64,000 bases of DNA from an uncultured Prevotella sp. (GCA_945875635.1 CAMCLD010000002.1:62001-126000), one strand, 5' to 3'; numbered from the stretch's first letter, positions 34,531-43,643 are shown. Translations and numbers: made by a program. Notes: generated by a model not told the origin, from the letters alone.

Positions 34531-37419
34531 CTACAGTTTCTGTTGTACCTCAATTTCTGTGAAGGTCTCGATGATATCGCCTTCCTGTATGTCGTTGAAG
34601 TTGACGAGACTGATACCGCATTCAAATCCAGTAGGAACTTCCTTGACATCGTCTTTATAGCGTTTCAGGGCACTTATGTCTGCGGTATGCACAACGATAC
34701 CGTCCCTGACAACCCTTGCACGATCACTTCTATGAACCTTACCTTCTGTTACAATAGAACCAGCTACGGCTCCCACCTTAGAAATCTTGAACACCTGTCT
34801 TACCTCTACTTGTCCGGTAACGACTTCCTTCTTCACCTTGTCGAGCATACCTACCATAGCAGCCTTGACATCGTCGATGGCATCGTATATGACAGAATAT
34901 GTGTTTATTTCCACACCAGCCTGGTCAGCCTGCTTGCGGGCAGCAGCCGATGGACGCACTTGGAATCCAACGATAATGGCATCTGATGCATCGGCGAGTG
35001 TTACGTCACCCTCGGAAATCTGTCCTACAGCCTTGTAAATGACGTTGACTTTTACCTTCTCTGTTGACAGCTTTATGAAAGAGTCGCTGAGAGCTTCGAT
35101 AGAACCATCTGTATCACCTTTTACTATGATGTTAAGCTCTTTGAACTCTCCAAGTGCTATACGGTGTGATATATCTCCAAGTGTAAGCCTCTTCTGTGTG
35201 CGCAGCCCCTGCTCGCGCTGTAGTTGGAGTCGTTTGTTGGCTATGTCGCGTGCCTCTTGCTCAGTCTCCAATACATGGAAAGTGTCGCCTGCCGTTGGTG
35301 CTCCGTTGAGACCCAATATTATAGCTGGCTCTGCAGGCCCAGCCTGTTGTATGCGTTGATTGCGCTCGTTGAACATAGCTTTTATCCTTCCCCATGACGT
35401 TCCGGCAATGATATTGTCGCCAACCTTAAGTGTACCATTGCTAACAAGTACAGTGGAGATGTATCCGCGACCTTTGTCGAGTGACGATTCTATTATGGAA
35501 CCTGTAGCTTTACGGTTGGGATTTGCCTTAAGGTCGAGCATCTCAGCCTCAAGAAGCACCTTCTCAAGCAGGTCTTCGACACCAATTCCTTTCTTGGCAC
35601 TTATCTCTTGACATTGGTACTTTCCTCCCCATTCCTCTACAAGAAGGTTCATCTGTGCCAGGTCTTCCCTGATTTTGTCAGGATTGGCTCCTGGCTTGTC
35701 AATCTTGTTTATTGCGAAAACCATTGGCACATTGCCTGCCTGAGCGTGGGCAATAGCCTCCTTTGTGGTAGGCATCACAGAGTCGTCGGCTGCAATGATA
35801 ATGATTGCGATGTCAGTAACCTGTGTACCACGGGCGCGCATGGCTGTGAATGCCTCGTGACCAGGAGTGTCGAGGAATGTTATTCGTCTTCCGTCGTTCA
35901 GTTTAACATTGTAGGCACCTATGTGTTGGGTTATACCTCCTGCCTCGCCTGCAATAACGTTAGTGTTGCGTATGTGGTCGAGTAGGGAAGTCTTGCCATG
36001 GTCAACATGTCCCATGACGGTTACTATTGGGGCGCGTGGAACGAGGTCGTTCTCGTCGTCCTCTTCCTCACTGACAGCCTCTTGAACTTCAGCGCTCACA
36101 TACTCAGTCTTGAATCCGAACTCATCAGCTACAAGGTTTATAGTCTCTGCGTCAAGTCGCTGGTTGATAGAAACCATTATACCTACGCTCATAAGAGTTC
36201 CGATAAGCTGGTTGACACTTATGTTCATCATTGTTGCAAGCTCGCTCACCGTCACGAACTCTGTAAGTTTCAGAGTCTTGCTCTCTCGTTTTTCTGCGCG
36301 GGCCTCCTTGTTTATTTTCTCCTGCACAGCTTCACGCTTTTCCTTTCGGTATTTGGCAGCGTTCTTGTTCTGATTGCTTTTGTTGGTGAGACGTGCAAGA
36401 GTCTCTTTAACCTGCCTTGCAACATCCTCTTCATTGACCTCTATGGGTTTCTGGTTGCGTCCGCGGTTTTTCTTTTTCTTTCCTTGGTTCTTCTGTCCGC
36501 CGCCGTTGTCCTGTTGGTTTGCAGCGGCATTGATATCCACGCGCTCCTTGTTGATACGTATGCGTTTTTTCTTGTCATTCTGCTGTGCGGCTTTTTCCTC
36601 ACGTTCCCTTCTGCGCTCTTCCTTGCTTTTCTTCTTTGGACGTGTGCTCTGGTTAAGGCTACTCAAGTCGATTTTGCCAAGTACGTTGACTTTTGTAGCA
36701 TTGAGCATTTTCTTCTCGTTGTTGGTAACGAAAGGTTTCACCGATTTTGTATCATTATCCTCGGATGGATTTTCCTTGCTGTCTGAAATAGCAATTGTCT
36801 CGGAATCTTTCCTGTCCTCAGCCTTAAGGGATTGTGTGGCTTTCACATTATCTACATCTTTCTTGACCTCCTTTGGCTTTGGGGCAATAATCTCGCTATG
36901 TTCGGGTGTGACAGGAACGGGTTTCTTGAATTCGACCTTAGACTCAGGCTTTTCCTCCTCCTTTATCTTCTTTGCAGGGATGTTCTCAGGTGCAGATGGC
37001 TGTGCCTTGACAGAAGCAGTAGTCTCCAATGGAGTATTACTTGTAGTATCCTGTTGCTTGTCTGCTGTTTCCTGGGAAGGAGTCTCAGCTGGTTTCTTCT
37101 CAAAGGTGCTGAGGTCGATTTTTCCAAGAGGCTTGAACTGCTGGCGTCTCATTTCAGACTCAGTCTGCGCCTTGGTGCTTTCCGCTTTCTCTTTTTGTTT
37201 CTTGTCCTTTGTCTTTTTCTGGAAAATCTTTGCAGCATCTGACTTTACGTCCTTGTCATTCTTGAATTGCTCGACGAGTGCTGAGTATTGCTCATCACTA
37301 AGTTTGAAGTTAGGGTCACCCTTAACCTCGCCCAGCTCTTTCTTTTTTTCAAGGAATTCAACAGCCGTCTGTAGTCCTATGTTGAGTTCTCTAATTGCTT
37401 TGTTTAATCTGATGCTCAC
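34531..37419 (-). CDS. infB: Translation initiation factor IF-2
   Basis: 962 residues. IF-2 places initiator tRNA on the ribosome with GTP. Residues 1-60 form the IF2 N-terminal helical domain ([16 protein letters not shown]). Residues about 60-370 are a long, low-complexity Lys/Glu/Ser/Thr-rich linker typical of Bacteroidetes. The GTPase domain has G1 [13 protein letters not shown] (about 469), G3 [15 protein letters not shown] and G4 NKIDKPGAN, followed by the beta-barrel and C2 domains ending in [17 protein letters not shown]. The linker biases the complementary strand, creating long but meaningless plus-strand frames. It is third in rimP-nusA-infB, after a 316-base repeat-filled gap. Confidence 0.97.
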   Translation of the reverse strand: MSIRLNKAIRELNIGLQTAVEFLEKKKELGEVKGDPNFKLSDEQYSALVEQFKNDKDVKSDAAKIFQKKTKDKKQKEKAESTKAQTESEMRRQQFKPLGKIDLSTFEKKPAETPSQETADKQQDTTSNTPLETTASVKAQPSAPENIPAKKIKEEEKPESKVEFKKPVPVTPEHSEIIAPKPKEVKKDVDNVKATQSLKAEDRKDSETIAISDSKENPSEDNDTKSVKPFVTNNEKKMLNATKVNVLGKIDLSSLNQSTRPKKKSKEERRREREEKAAQQNDKKKRIRINKERVDINAAANQQDNGGGQKNQGKKKKNRGRNQKPIEVNEEDVARQVKETLARLTNKSNQNKNAAKYRKEKREAVQEKINKEARAEKRESKTLKLTEFVTVSELATMMNISVNQLIGTLMSVGIMVSINQRLDAETINLVADEFGFKTEYVSAEVQEAVSEEEDDENDLVPRAPIVTVMGHVDHGKTSLLDHIRNTNVIAGEAGGITQHIGAYNVKLNDGRRITFLDTPGHEAFTAMRARGTQVTDIAIIIIAADDSVMPTTKEAIAHAQAGNVPMVFAINKIDKPGANPDKIREDLAQMNLLVEEWGGKYQCQEISAKKGIGVEDLLEKVLLEAEMLDLKANPNRKATGSIIESSLDKGRGYISTVLVSNGTLKVGDNIIAGTSWGRIKAMFNERNQRIQQAGPAEPAIILGLNGAPTAGDTFHVLETEQEARDIANKRLQLQREQGLRTQKRLTLGDISHRIALGEFKELNIIVKGDTDGSIEALSDSFIKLSTEKVKVNVIYKAVGQISEGDVTLADASDAIIVGFQVRPSAAARKQADQAGVEINTYSVIYDAIDDVKAAMVGMLDKVKKEVVTGQVEVRQVFKISKVGAVAGSIVTEGKVHRSDRARVVRDGIVVHTADISALKRYKDDVKEVPTGFECGISLVNFNDIQEGDIIETFTEIEVQQKL

Positions 37420-37450
37420 AATATATAATTTTTAATGTTTTAAAATAAAT

Positions 37451-37692
37451 AATTTAAGTTTCGCATGTGCTCAACTTTAGGAGTTATAAGGATTATAGGA
37501 AGTTATTGCTCCCTGTGGTCACTTAGGAAGATAATGGACAATTCTTTTGCAAACGAGAGCAGAGCCAAGCTCGTTTGAGCTATGCCGAGTGCAGCTAAAG
37601 AATCGACGAAGACAATAGCAAAAGCCATGTTTTAGCATACGTCGTTTATTTCCTTTTATCTTCATTTATCTCCTTTTAACTACTTGCGAAAG
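37451..37692. repeat. Repeat block between nusA and infB
   Basis: Several families meet in this 316-base gap: TTTAAGTTTCGCATGTGCTCAA (a decayed companion palindrome), GGAGTTATAAGG (37480), GCAAACGAGAGCAGAGCCAAG...TATGCCGAGTGCAGCT (37551-37596; a distant relative of the 74-bp repeat at 53.6 kb), and repeat B in inverse orientation (37594-37683) with the exact 22-base word also found at 16955-16976. No gene and no clear promoter is seen for infB here. Confidence 0.65.
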
Positions 37693-37735
37693 TTCAATAA
37701 ATAAAAAATAAGACCACCAAGTTTCTAATGCATAA

Positions 37736-39001
37736 TTACTGTTCAAACTCCGCTTTCAGTATTTTTAGGACTCCATCAACAGTTTCTTCCTCAAGGTCGG
37801 CTTTCTCGATAAGCATTTCTCTTGGAGCGTTGAGCACTTGTTTTGCAGTGTCAAGACCCAGTGACTTGATGGCATCGATAACCCACTGGTCAATTTCGTC
37901 GGAGAACTCGTCAAGATAGATATCTTCCTCTGTGTCATTCTCGTCAAGTTCACGATAGACGTCGATGGTGTATCCGGTAAGCATTGATGCGAGCTTGATG
38001 TTCAGTCCACCCCTACCGATGGCAAGGCTTACTTCCTCTGGCTGTAGATATACCTCAGCCTTCTTGCTCTCCTCGTCTATATTGATGCTCGAAACCTTGG
38101 CAGGACTCAGCGCACGCTGTATGAAGAGCTTCGTGTTGGATGTGTAGTTTATGACGTCAATGTTCTCATTGCACAGCTCTCTTACAATGCCATGCACGCG
38201 GCTTCCCCTTACGCCTACGCAGGCTCCTACTGGGTCTATGCGCTCGTCATAGCTCTCAACAGCTATCTTGGCGCGCTCTCCTGGCATGCGGGCTATACCT
38301 TTTATAGATATAAGTCCATCATTGACTTCTGGTACTTCAGCTTCGAGCAGACGTTCGAGGAACATCGGACTTGTGCGTGAAAGTATTATTTTAGGATTGT
38401 TGTTCTCATTGTCAACCCTTGCTATGACAGCGCGTACGGTCTCACCCTTGCGGTACTGGTCGGATGGTATCTGTTCTGATTTAGGAAGGATAAGCTCGTT
38501 GTTCTCTTCGTCAACGAGTAATACCTCACGTTTCCATACCTGATATACTTCTCCAGAGATAACCTGACCCACACGATCCTTATACTTATTATATAAGGTG
38601 TCGTGCTCCAGTTCCAGTACCTTGGATGACAATGTCTGGCGAAGGTTCAATATGGCACGACGTCCAAACTTGGCAAATTCGATGGGTTCGGACACATCCT
38701 CACCAACCTCATAGTCTGCTTCTATCTTTCTTGCTTCGCTGAGAGCTATCTCCTTGTTCTCATCCTGAACCTCTCCGTCTGCTACTACAACGCGGTTGCG
38801 ATATATCTCAAGGTCTCCCTTGTCTGGATTTACAATGACGTCAAAGTTCTCATCACTGCCGAAAATCTTTGCTATAACATTGCGGAAACTTTCCTCGAGC
38901 ACACTGACGAGTGTGGTGCGGTCTATACTCTTTGTCTCCTTGAATTCCTTCATGGTTTCCACCATGTTAGGAGTAAAGGCGTCTTTTCTTGTTGCTGCCA
39001 T
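37736..39001 (-). CDS. nusA: Transcription termination/antitermination factor NusA
   Basis: 421 residues. NusA binds RNA polymerase and nascent RNA and controls pausing, termination and antitermination. The N-terminal polymerase-binding domain (about 1-125) is followed by an S1 domain (YKDRVGQVISGEVYQVWKRE, about 140-205) and two KH domains (EVNDGLISIKGIARMPGERAK; GACVGVRGSRVHGIVRELCNENIDVI, given here in parts; AIGRGGLNIKLASMLTGY). The C-terminal acidic repeats of E. coli are absent, as usual in this phylum. It lies 5 bases after rimP. Confidence 0.95.
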   Translation of the reverse strand: MAATRKDAFTPNMVETMKEFKETKSIDRTTLVSVLEESFRNVIAKIFGSDENFDVIVNPDKGDLEIYRNRVVVADGEVQDENKEIALSEARKIEADYEVGEDVSEPIEFAKFGRRAILNLRQTLSSKVLELEHDTLYNKYKDRVGQVISGEVYQVWKREVLLVDEENNELILPKSEQIPSDQYRKGETVRAVIARVDNENNNPKIILSRTSPMFLERLLEAEVPEVNDGLISIKGIARMPGERAKIAVESYDERIDPVGACVGVRGSRVHGIVRELCNENIDVINYTSNTKLFIQRALSPAKVSSINIDEESKKAEVYLQPEEVSLAIGRGGLNIKLASMLTGYTIDVYRELDENDTEEDIYLDEFSDEIDQWVIDAIKSLGLDTAKQVLNAPREMLIEKADLEEETVDGVLKILKAEFEQ

Positions 39002-39006
39002 ATCTG

Positions 39007-39474
39007 TTATTTGAAACTTATTAGGTATTTTGTGTATTTTACATTGTCCATCTGGAAGGTGTGGTCAACATCAAGGAGTTGGGGACGTTTCTTGCCCTCC
39101 AATTTTACTTTCTCCTTTATTGTAACAGTGAAGTCGTTGCCGTCAACACTTTTCAGTACACCATGCATTTTCTTGCCGCCATTGTCCATCACCTCTACCT
39201 CCTTGCCAATGCAGTTGATATATTGGCGTTCAACTTTGAATGGTTGTCCTAATCCGGCTGAGCCCACCTCAAGCTCGTAGTCTTCTTCCTCACGGCTCAA
39301 GTGTTCCTCGATATACCGGCTTAGCTCAACGCAGTCCTCTATCCATACACCATCAGCATGGTCTATCTCGACTACGATACGGTTGTCAGGGCTGATTTCT
39401 ATATCAACGAGGAAATAGTCTTTCCCCTCAAGCCAGTCCTCTACTAATGTCTTTACTACATTCTTGTCTGTCAT
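39007..39474 (-). CDS. rimP: Ribosome maturation factor RimP
   Basis: 155 residues, needed for 30S subunit maturation. The N-terminal alpha/beta domain shows VDIEISPDNRIVVEIDHADG (about 24-43), the ELSRYIEEHL helix and the conserved EVGSAGLGQPFKVERQY (about 66-82), a variant of the family's EVSSPGxxRPL. The C-terminal SH3-like domain follows (KKMHGVLKSVDGNDFTVTI). First gene of rimP-nusA-infB; its leader contains the hairpin at 39516-39547. Confidence 0.92.
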   Translation of the reverse strand: MTDKNVVKTLVEDWLEGKDYFLVDIEISPDNRIVVEIDHADGVWIEDCVELSRYIEEHLSREEEDYELEVGSAGLGQPFKVERQYINCIGKEVEVMDNGGKKMHGVLKSVDGNDFTVTIKEKVKLEGKKRPQLLDVDHTFQMDNVKYTKYLISFK

Positions 39475-39508
39475 GAATACTTTATTGTCTGTTCAACCTT
39501 TACCTCTT

Positions 39509-39547
39509 AAAAATAGAATTGAGGGACTTAGCAAAGCCCCTCAATTC
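39509..39547 (-). terminator. Terminator-like hairpin in the rimP leader (possible attenuator)
   Basis: On the minus strand GAATTGAGGG (39547-39538) pairs perfectly with CCCTCAATTC (39525-39516). An inner CTT/AAG extends the stem past one mismatch, and TATTTTTAAG follows. It lies downstream of the rimP promoter box (39559-39590), so it falls at the extreme 5' end of that transcript. It would also stop read-through from ridA. Confidence 0.75.
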
Positions 39548-39558
39548 CTCTGAACGCT

Positions 39559-39590
39559 GCAAAATTACTAAAAAAAATGGTAATGGCAAA
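39559..39590 (-). promoter_or_regulatory. Promoter of rimP-nusA-infB
   Basis: Minus strand TTTG (39587-39590), 19 bases, TAATTTTGC (39559-39567): a full consensus match. Start point is expected near 39552, five to ten bases before the hairpin above. Confidence 0.85.
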
Positions 39591-39641
39591 TTTTTATGCT
39601 ATTTATTTATGAAATCCTTTATAACTTTACCATTTCTTCTG

Positions 39642-40016
39642 CTATCTCGCTGCTATGCACTCAATCTCGACAAGCGCATCCTTCGGCAATGTCTTGACTG
39701 CAACGGCTGAACGGGCAGGGAAGGGTGAGGAGAAGAATGAAGAATAGACTTCGTTCATAGCGGCAAAATTGTTCATGTCAGATAGGAATACCGTCGTCTT
39801 CACCACATTAGAAAGATAGAGTCCTTCCGATTCGAGTATGTTTCTCATATTTGTGAGCGACTGTCGGGTCTGTCCCATGATATCGCTGCTAGCGAATACT
39901 CCTGTCTCAGGGTCGATTGGTAGCTGACCGGAGACGAATACCATGCCGTTAGATTCAATAGCCTGACTGTATGGTCCAATGGCGGCAGGTGCCTTTTCTG
40001 TGCTTATTGCTTTCAT
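39642..40016 (-). CDS. ridA: RidA family enamine/imine deaminase
   Basis: 124 residues. RidA hydrolyses reactive 2-aminoacrylate-type enamines in the cytoplasm. Typical sequence: KAPAAIGPYSQAIESNGMVF (about 8-27), GQLPIDPETG, QSLTNMRNILES and the C-terminal PARSAVAVKTLPKDALVEIE, with Arg near 104 and Glu near 119 as the substrate-binding residues. It lies 7 bases after ybeY, probably as the last gene of ruvB-coaD-ybeY-ridA. Confidence 0.93.
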   Translation of the reverse strand: MKAISTEKAPAAIGPYSQAIESNGMVFVSGQLPIDPETGVFASSDIMGQTRQSLTNMRNILESEGLYLSNVVKTTVFLSDMNNFAAMNEVYSSFFSSPFPARSAVAVKTLPKDALVEIECIAAR

Positions 40017-40023
40017 TTTCTTA

Positions 40024-40455
40024 TTATTTTGAAGTGATGTAATCGGTTCTGCATTGGAGTGCCTTATCCTCAGCCTCCTCCATTATCTCCCTCTCGCCAG
40101 GTGCCTTGTCGTTAATGCCGCACAAGTGAAGTATTCCATGTATGATGACGCGGAACAATTCCTCTTCATACTCCTTTCCAAACATCTCGGAGTTCGACTT
40201 CACGGTGTCAAGAGAAATGACAAGGTCTCCATTGATGGTGTCGCCCTCGTCGTAATCGAATGTGATGATGTCTGTATAGTAGTCATGTTGTAGATACTGG
40301 CGGTTCACTTCCAGTATCTTGTCGTCATTGACGAACATATAGCCAATTTCGCCAACTCTCTTGCCATAGTATGCCGCGACATGTCTTATCCATGAGCTTG
40401 TATCGCGTTTTCTTATCTTAGGCATCTTCACGCCGTCACATTCGTATGTTATCAT
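40024..40455 (-). CDS. ybeY: Endoribonuclease YbeY (rRNA maturation)
   Basis: 143 residues. YbeY trims 16S rRNA 3' ends and takes part in ribosome quality control. The metal site is HGILHLCGINDKAPGE (about 108-123). In E. coli the pattern is H-x3-H-x5-H, whereas here the third position is Asp, a replacement I recall in other Bacteroidetes. Upstream motifs FVNDDKILEVNRQYLQHDYY and TDIITFDYDEGD match the family. Confidence 0.92.
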   Translation of the reverse strand: MITYECDGVKMPKIRKRDTSSWIRHVAAYYGKRVGEIGYMFVNDDKILEVNRQYLQHDYYTDIITFDYDEGDTINGDLVISLDTVKSNSEMFGKEYEEELFRVIIHGILHLCGINDKAPGEREIMEEAEDKALQCRTDYITSK

Positions 40456-40562
40456 AATTTTCAGGTTTTGAGGTTCCAGGTTTTGAGGTGAAATTACCTT
40501 ATATAATATTGAATGTTGAAGATTGAAAATTAAAGATTGAATATTCAGTCTTTCAATCTTTC
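40456..40562. repeat. Repeat spacer and hairpin after coaD
   Basis: CAGGTTTTGAGG words (40463-40486) are followed by TTGAAGATTGAAAATTAAAG. AAAGATTGAA (40531-40540) and TTCAATCTTT (40551-40560) form a 10-bp stem that includes the last codons of coaD. It has the same word family as 591-666. Confidence 0.6.
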
Positions 40563-41009
40563 CATTTTTTCTGGCAGGAACATTCTCACATCCTTGCCAA
40601 AATGGGCAAGTTCCCTGACAAGTGACGAACTGACACTTTCAAGATGTGGTTCTGCATAAAAGAGTATCGTCTCAATGCCGCTCATCTTCCTGTTGATGTC
40701 CGCCTGAGCGCGTTCATATTCGAAATCCTTTACAGACCTCACTCCCTTGACAATAAACGTGGCATCCTCAGACTTCGCAAAGTCAACGGTAAGACCGAAA
40801 TAAGGCTTCACCTCTATCGACTCGTTTTCACTATATAGGTTCCGTATGGTCTCCATCCTCTCTTCTGCAGGACTCATGTATTTCTTGTTCACGTTGTCAC
40901 CGACGACACCTATGACGAGGCGGTCAAACAATGGCAGCGCACGTCGTACGATAGAGTCATGCCCAATGGTGAAGGGGTCGAAACTGCCCACGAATATTCC
41001 TGTTCTCAT
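40545..41009 (-). CDS. coaD: Phosphopantetheine adenylyltransferase
   Basis: 154 residues. It joins 4'-phosphopantetheine and ATP to dephospho-CoA, the penultimate step of CoA synthesis. The nucleotidyltransferase motif GSFDPFTIGHDSIVRRAL lies at residues 8-25 (T/HxGH). Other conserved blocks are VVGDNVNKKYMSPAEERME, FIVKGVRSVKDFEYERAQ and SVSSSLVRELAHFG. Length and motifs are those of CoaD. It starts 9 bases after ruvB; its last codons lie inside a repeat hairpin. Confidence 0.95.
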   Translation of the reverse strand: MRTGIFVGSFDPFTIGHDSIVRRALPLFDRLVIGVVGDNVNKKYMSPAEERMETIRNLYSENESIEVKPYFGLTVDFAKSEDATFIVKGVRSVKDFEYERAQADINRKMSGIETILFYAEPHLESVSSSLVRELAHFGKDVRMFLPEKMERLKD

Positions 41010-41018
41010 ATTGTATCC

Positions 41019-42059
41019 TCAATAATTATATGGTATTTCCGGCTCCATGATATTGCCTTTGTATGGATTGCGTCCAAGATGCTCGTAAGCCAAAGCCGTT
41101 GCCATCCTGCCTCGAGGTGTCCTCTTTATAAATCCCTCCATGATGAGATATGGTTCATAAACCTCTTCTACAGTTCCGGTATCTTCTCCTATGGCAGTGG
41201 CTATTGTAGATACTCCCACTGGACCGCCTCTGAATTTGTCGATTATGGTCAGAAGAATCTTGTTGTCAATTTCATCAAGACCATAACTGTCGATGTTAAG
41301 AGCAGTAAGGGCCATTTGTGCAATGTCTAGGTCAATGCGCCCACTTCCTTTCACTTGTGCAAAGTCGCGCACACGTCGAAGGAGAGCATTTGCTATTCGT
41401 GGCGTGCCGCGACTGCGTCTTGATATCTCGTTTGCAGCACTGCTGTCAATGGGAACTCCAAGTATTCCGGCACTGCGTTTGATTATTGTGGAAAGAGTGG
41501 CAGGGTCGTAATACTCAAGGTGGAGGTTTATGCCAAATCTGGCTCTGAGAGGAGCTGTAAGCAATCCACTTCGCGTGGTAGCACCTACCAATGTGAACGG
41601 ATTAAGGTCTATCTGGATGGACCTGGCAGAAGGACCCTTGTCTATCATGATGTCTATCCTGTAGTCTTCCATCGCAGAATAAAGATATTCCTCCACTACT
41701 GGGGACAGGCGGTGAATCTCGTCAATGAAAAGCACATCGTTAGGTTCAAGGGATGTGAGTATTCCTGCAAGGTCGCCAGGCTTGTCGAGCACAGGTCCAC
41801 TTGTCAGTTTAAAACCCACGCCAAGCTCACTTGCAATTATATTGCTAAGAGTGGTTTTTCCCAGTCCTGGTGGACCGTGAAGCAGTGTGTGGTCAAGAGG
41901 TTCCCCTCTGTATTTTGCAGCTTCGACGAAAACGGCAAGATTCTCCACGACTTTAGCTTGTCCACTGAAATCATCGAATCTCAGAGGTCGCAGAGCATTC
42001 TCAAAATCTCTTTCGGATGTACTGAGACTCCTTTCCTGTCTTATATCTAAGTCATTCAT
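41019..42059 (-). CDS. ruvB: Holliday junction branch-migration ATPase RuvB
   Basis: 346 residues, started at [13 protein letters not shown] (42059). The longer frame would include the promoter box. RuvB is the hexameric motor that drives branch migration with RuvA. Walker [13 protein letters not shown] (about 54-65), Walker [12 protein letters not shown] (about 105-115), [18 protein letters not shown] (about 152-169), and the C-terminal winged helix ([17 protein letters not shown]) are all present. The start codon lies only about 9 bases from the -7 box, so the mRNA may be nearly leaderless. Confidence 0.96.
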   Translation of the reverse strand: MNDLDIRQERSLSTSERDFENALRPLRFDDFSGQAKVVENLAVFVEAAKYRGEPLDHTLLHGPPGLGKTTLSNIIASELGVGFKLTSGPVLDKPGDLAGILTSLEPNDVLFIDEIHRLSPVVEEYLYSAMEDYRIDIMIDKGPSARSIQIDLNPFTLVGATTRSGLLTAPLRARFGINLHLEYYDPATLSTIIKRSAGILGVPIDSSAANEISRRSRGTPRIANALLRRVRDFAQVKGSGRIDLDIAQMALTALNIDSYGLDEIDNKILLTIIDKFRGGPVGVSTIATAIGEDTGTVEEVYEPYLIMEGFIKRTPRGRMATALAYEHLGRNPYKGNIMEPEIPYNY

Positions 42060-42067
42060 ATCAATTT

Positions 42068-42099
42068 GCAAAGTTAGTGCAAGTCGAAGACAATACAAA
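42068..42099 (-). promoter_or_regulatory. Promoter of ruvB-coaD-ybeY-ridA
   Basis: Minus strand TTTG (42096-42099), 19 bases, TAACTTTGC (42068-42076). With transcription normally starting 5-8 bases after this box, the 5' end falls at about 42060-42063, right at the ruvB ATG (42059). Confidence 0.85.
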
Positions 42100-42129
42100 A
42101 TAAAAGACTGAGTTTTTTATTTTTATTGT

Positions 42130-42340
42130 TGAGGTGCCGCCTAAGTATTGCTATGTCCCACGCATACTATTTGCAAGTGTCATCGCAAAGCTTTGCTATG
42201 TCCCATGCAATGCTTTGCTATAAGCTTTGTAATTCACCACTATGATTTTCCTCATTCACTACTATAACTTTCGCGATGTGTTGCTATGACTGATTATGCT
42301 TCACGTAAAATACCTATAATCCATTTACACAAGTTTTTTC
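42130..42340. repeat. TTGCTATG-type imperfect repeats between ruvB and the C11 protease
   Basis: Two copies of GCTATGTCCCA(C/T)GCA (at about 42151 and 42193), with further TGCTATAAG, CACTATGATT, CTACTATAAC and TTGCTATGACTG words, make up most of this 340-base gap. No gene is seen. The unit is about 40 bases but badly degenerate. TATCTTCGC at about 42374 may be the -7 box of the next gene (one base off consensus). Confidence 0.5.
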
Positions 42341-42399
42341 CTTAAACGATATGGATAATTTGAAAATTTGCTGTATCTTCGCAAGAAAATAGTAAAGAT

Positions 42400-43596
42400 A
42401 TGGAATGTATGAAACGATATAATGGAATGAAGCTGCTCGCTCTTGTGTGTGGAATAATGGTGCTTTTCGCTTTTTCTTCATGTCATGATGGCAATGATGA
42501 CGACAACGTAACGGAAGAGACGGTCATTTTTTTCTTTCCTTATAGTGGACTTGAGAGTCAGATTGATAATAATATCAATGATATAAAGAAGGCTGTTGAG
42601 GACATTGGAGGGTTGGGTGACAAAAGATTGGTTGTTATCAAGTCTGTAGGAAGAGCCAAGGTGAATATATTTGAATTGGTGTGGAATGGGAATGAATGTA
42701 CTGAAAGTATTGTTTCTGAAGGTTTCAACACGGATTTCAGCAGCTATGACGAGGAAGGTAGTACAACATGTTTGTCTCAACTATTAGGCATTGCAAGGTG
42801 CAATGCTCCAGCTGACAGCTACTCTTTGATTGTAGGGTCACATGGTTCTGCCTGGCTTCCTGCGGGAATCTCTCTTTCAGATATTTCGAGCAAGCATGCC
42901 CCCAGAATAAACAAAGCATTCGGTACGGCAGGGGTAGATGGTCAGATTAGCAATGAGAGTCTTGCCAATGCTGTAAAAAAGGCAGGAATGCATTTTGGAT
43001 ACATCTTCTTTGATGCATGTTTAATGGCAAATGTCGAGACGATATATGAATACCGGGATGTGTGTGATTTCTTTATCGGAAGTGCATCGGAGACAATGGC
43101 ATATGGAGCTCCATACCGAGTAGTCTTGAAAGACCTCCTTATGCATGATTATGCTGGTTTTGCAGGTCATTATGTCAGTTTTTATGAAAACAGCAATACT
43201 CCATACGCTACTATTTCTGTTGTAAGAACAAGTTTCTTAAATGACCTTTCAACGGTGGTTAGAGAACTGAACAACATGACGCAGATGGGAGATGACGACG
43301 AAGGAGCCAAGGCTGTTCAATGCTATGACGGCATGGAACCACACCTCTTCTACGATTTTCTCGACTGGGTGGAATACAAAGGCGAGGGATGTGATTATAT
43401 AGTTGAGGAAATCCGGACGTTAGTGTCAAAGATGATAGTTGCAAGCAAGCACACTCCTACAATATATTCCTCGTTGCCTAAGACACAGAAGATACCTCTT
43501 GACAAGTATTGTGGATTTAGTACTTCGTGTCCTACGCAAAATGCCCTTGTGTCTGGAATGCATGAGCGCACGGCATGGTATGCTGATACTAAATAA
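42400..43596 (+). CDS. Clostripain-family (C11) cysteine peptidase lipoprotein
   Basis: 398 residues. A lipobox AFSSC (Cys28; start could also be Met4) is followed by HDGNDDDN, acidic and so probably surface exposed. The peptidase C11 dyad is visible: His148 in LIVGSHGSAW and Cys207 in FFDACLMANVE. C11 enzymes cut after Arg or Lys; several gut Bacteroidetes members self-activate at an internal Lys/Arg. The C-terminal half has no recognised domain. It is a single plus-strand gene with its own promoter region, ending in the shared hairpin at 43611-43643. Confidence 0.9.
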   Translation: MECMKRYNGMKLLALVCGIMVLFAFSSCHDGNDDDNVTEETVIFFFPYSGLESQIDNNINDIKKAVEDIGGLGDKRLVVIKSVGRAKVNIFELVWNGNECTESIVSEGFNTDFSSYDEEGSTTCLSQLLGIARCNAPADSYSLIVGSHGSAWLPAGISLSDISSKHAPRINKAFGTAGVDGQISNESLANAVKKAGMHFGYIFFDACLMANVETIYEYRDVCDFFIGSASETMAYGAPYRVVLKDLLMHDYAGFAGHYVSFYENSNTPYATISVVRTSFLNDLSTVVRELNNMTQMGDDDEGAKAVQCYDGMEPHLFYDFLDWVEYKGEGCDYIVEEIRTLVSKMIVASKHTPTIYSSLPKTQKIPLDKYCGFSTSCPTQNALVSGMHERTAWYADTK

Positions 43597-43610
43597 TAGC
43601 ATAAGTCCGT

Positions 43611-43643
43611 TTAACCCAAATCGGTTCATTAGATTTGGGTTAA
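43611..43643. terminator. Shared hairpin between convergent genes
   Basis: TTAACCCAAATC (43611-43622) pairs perfectly with GATTTGGGTTAA (43632-43643), and the minus-strand stop codon is part of the stem. No long T tract on either side, so efficiency is uncertain, but position suits a two-way terminator. Confidence 0.65.

Noticed and set aside
36374..37435. 353-codon plus-strand frame opposite infB, and 35998-36786 (262 codons)
   Set aside because: Both are antisense to the Lys/Glu-rich IF-2 linker; their Leu/Ser/Phe-rich low-complexity composition is the mirror of that bias.
34531..42059. Missing tRNA genes around nusA/infB
   Set aside because: Searched by eye for cloverleaf and GGTTCGAATCC-like T-arms; none found here or elsewhere in the window.
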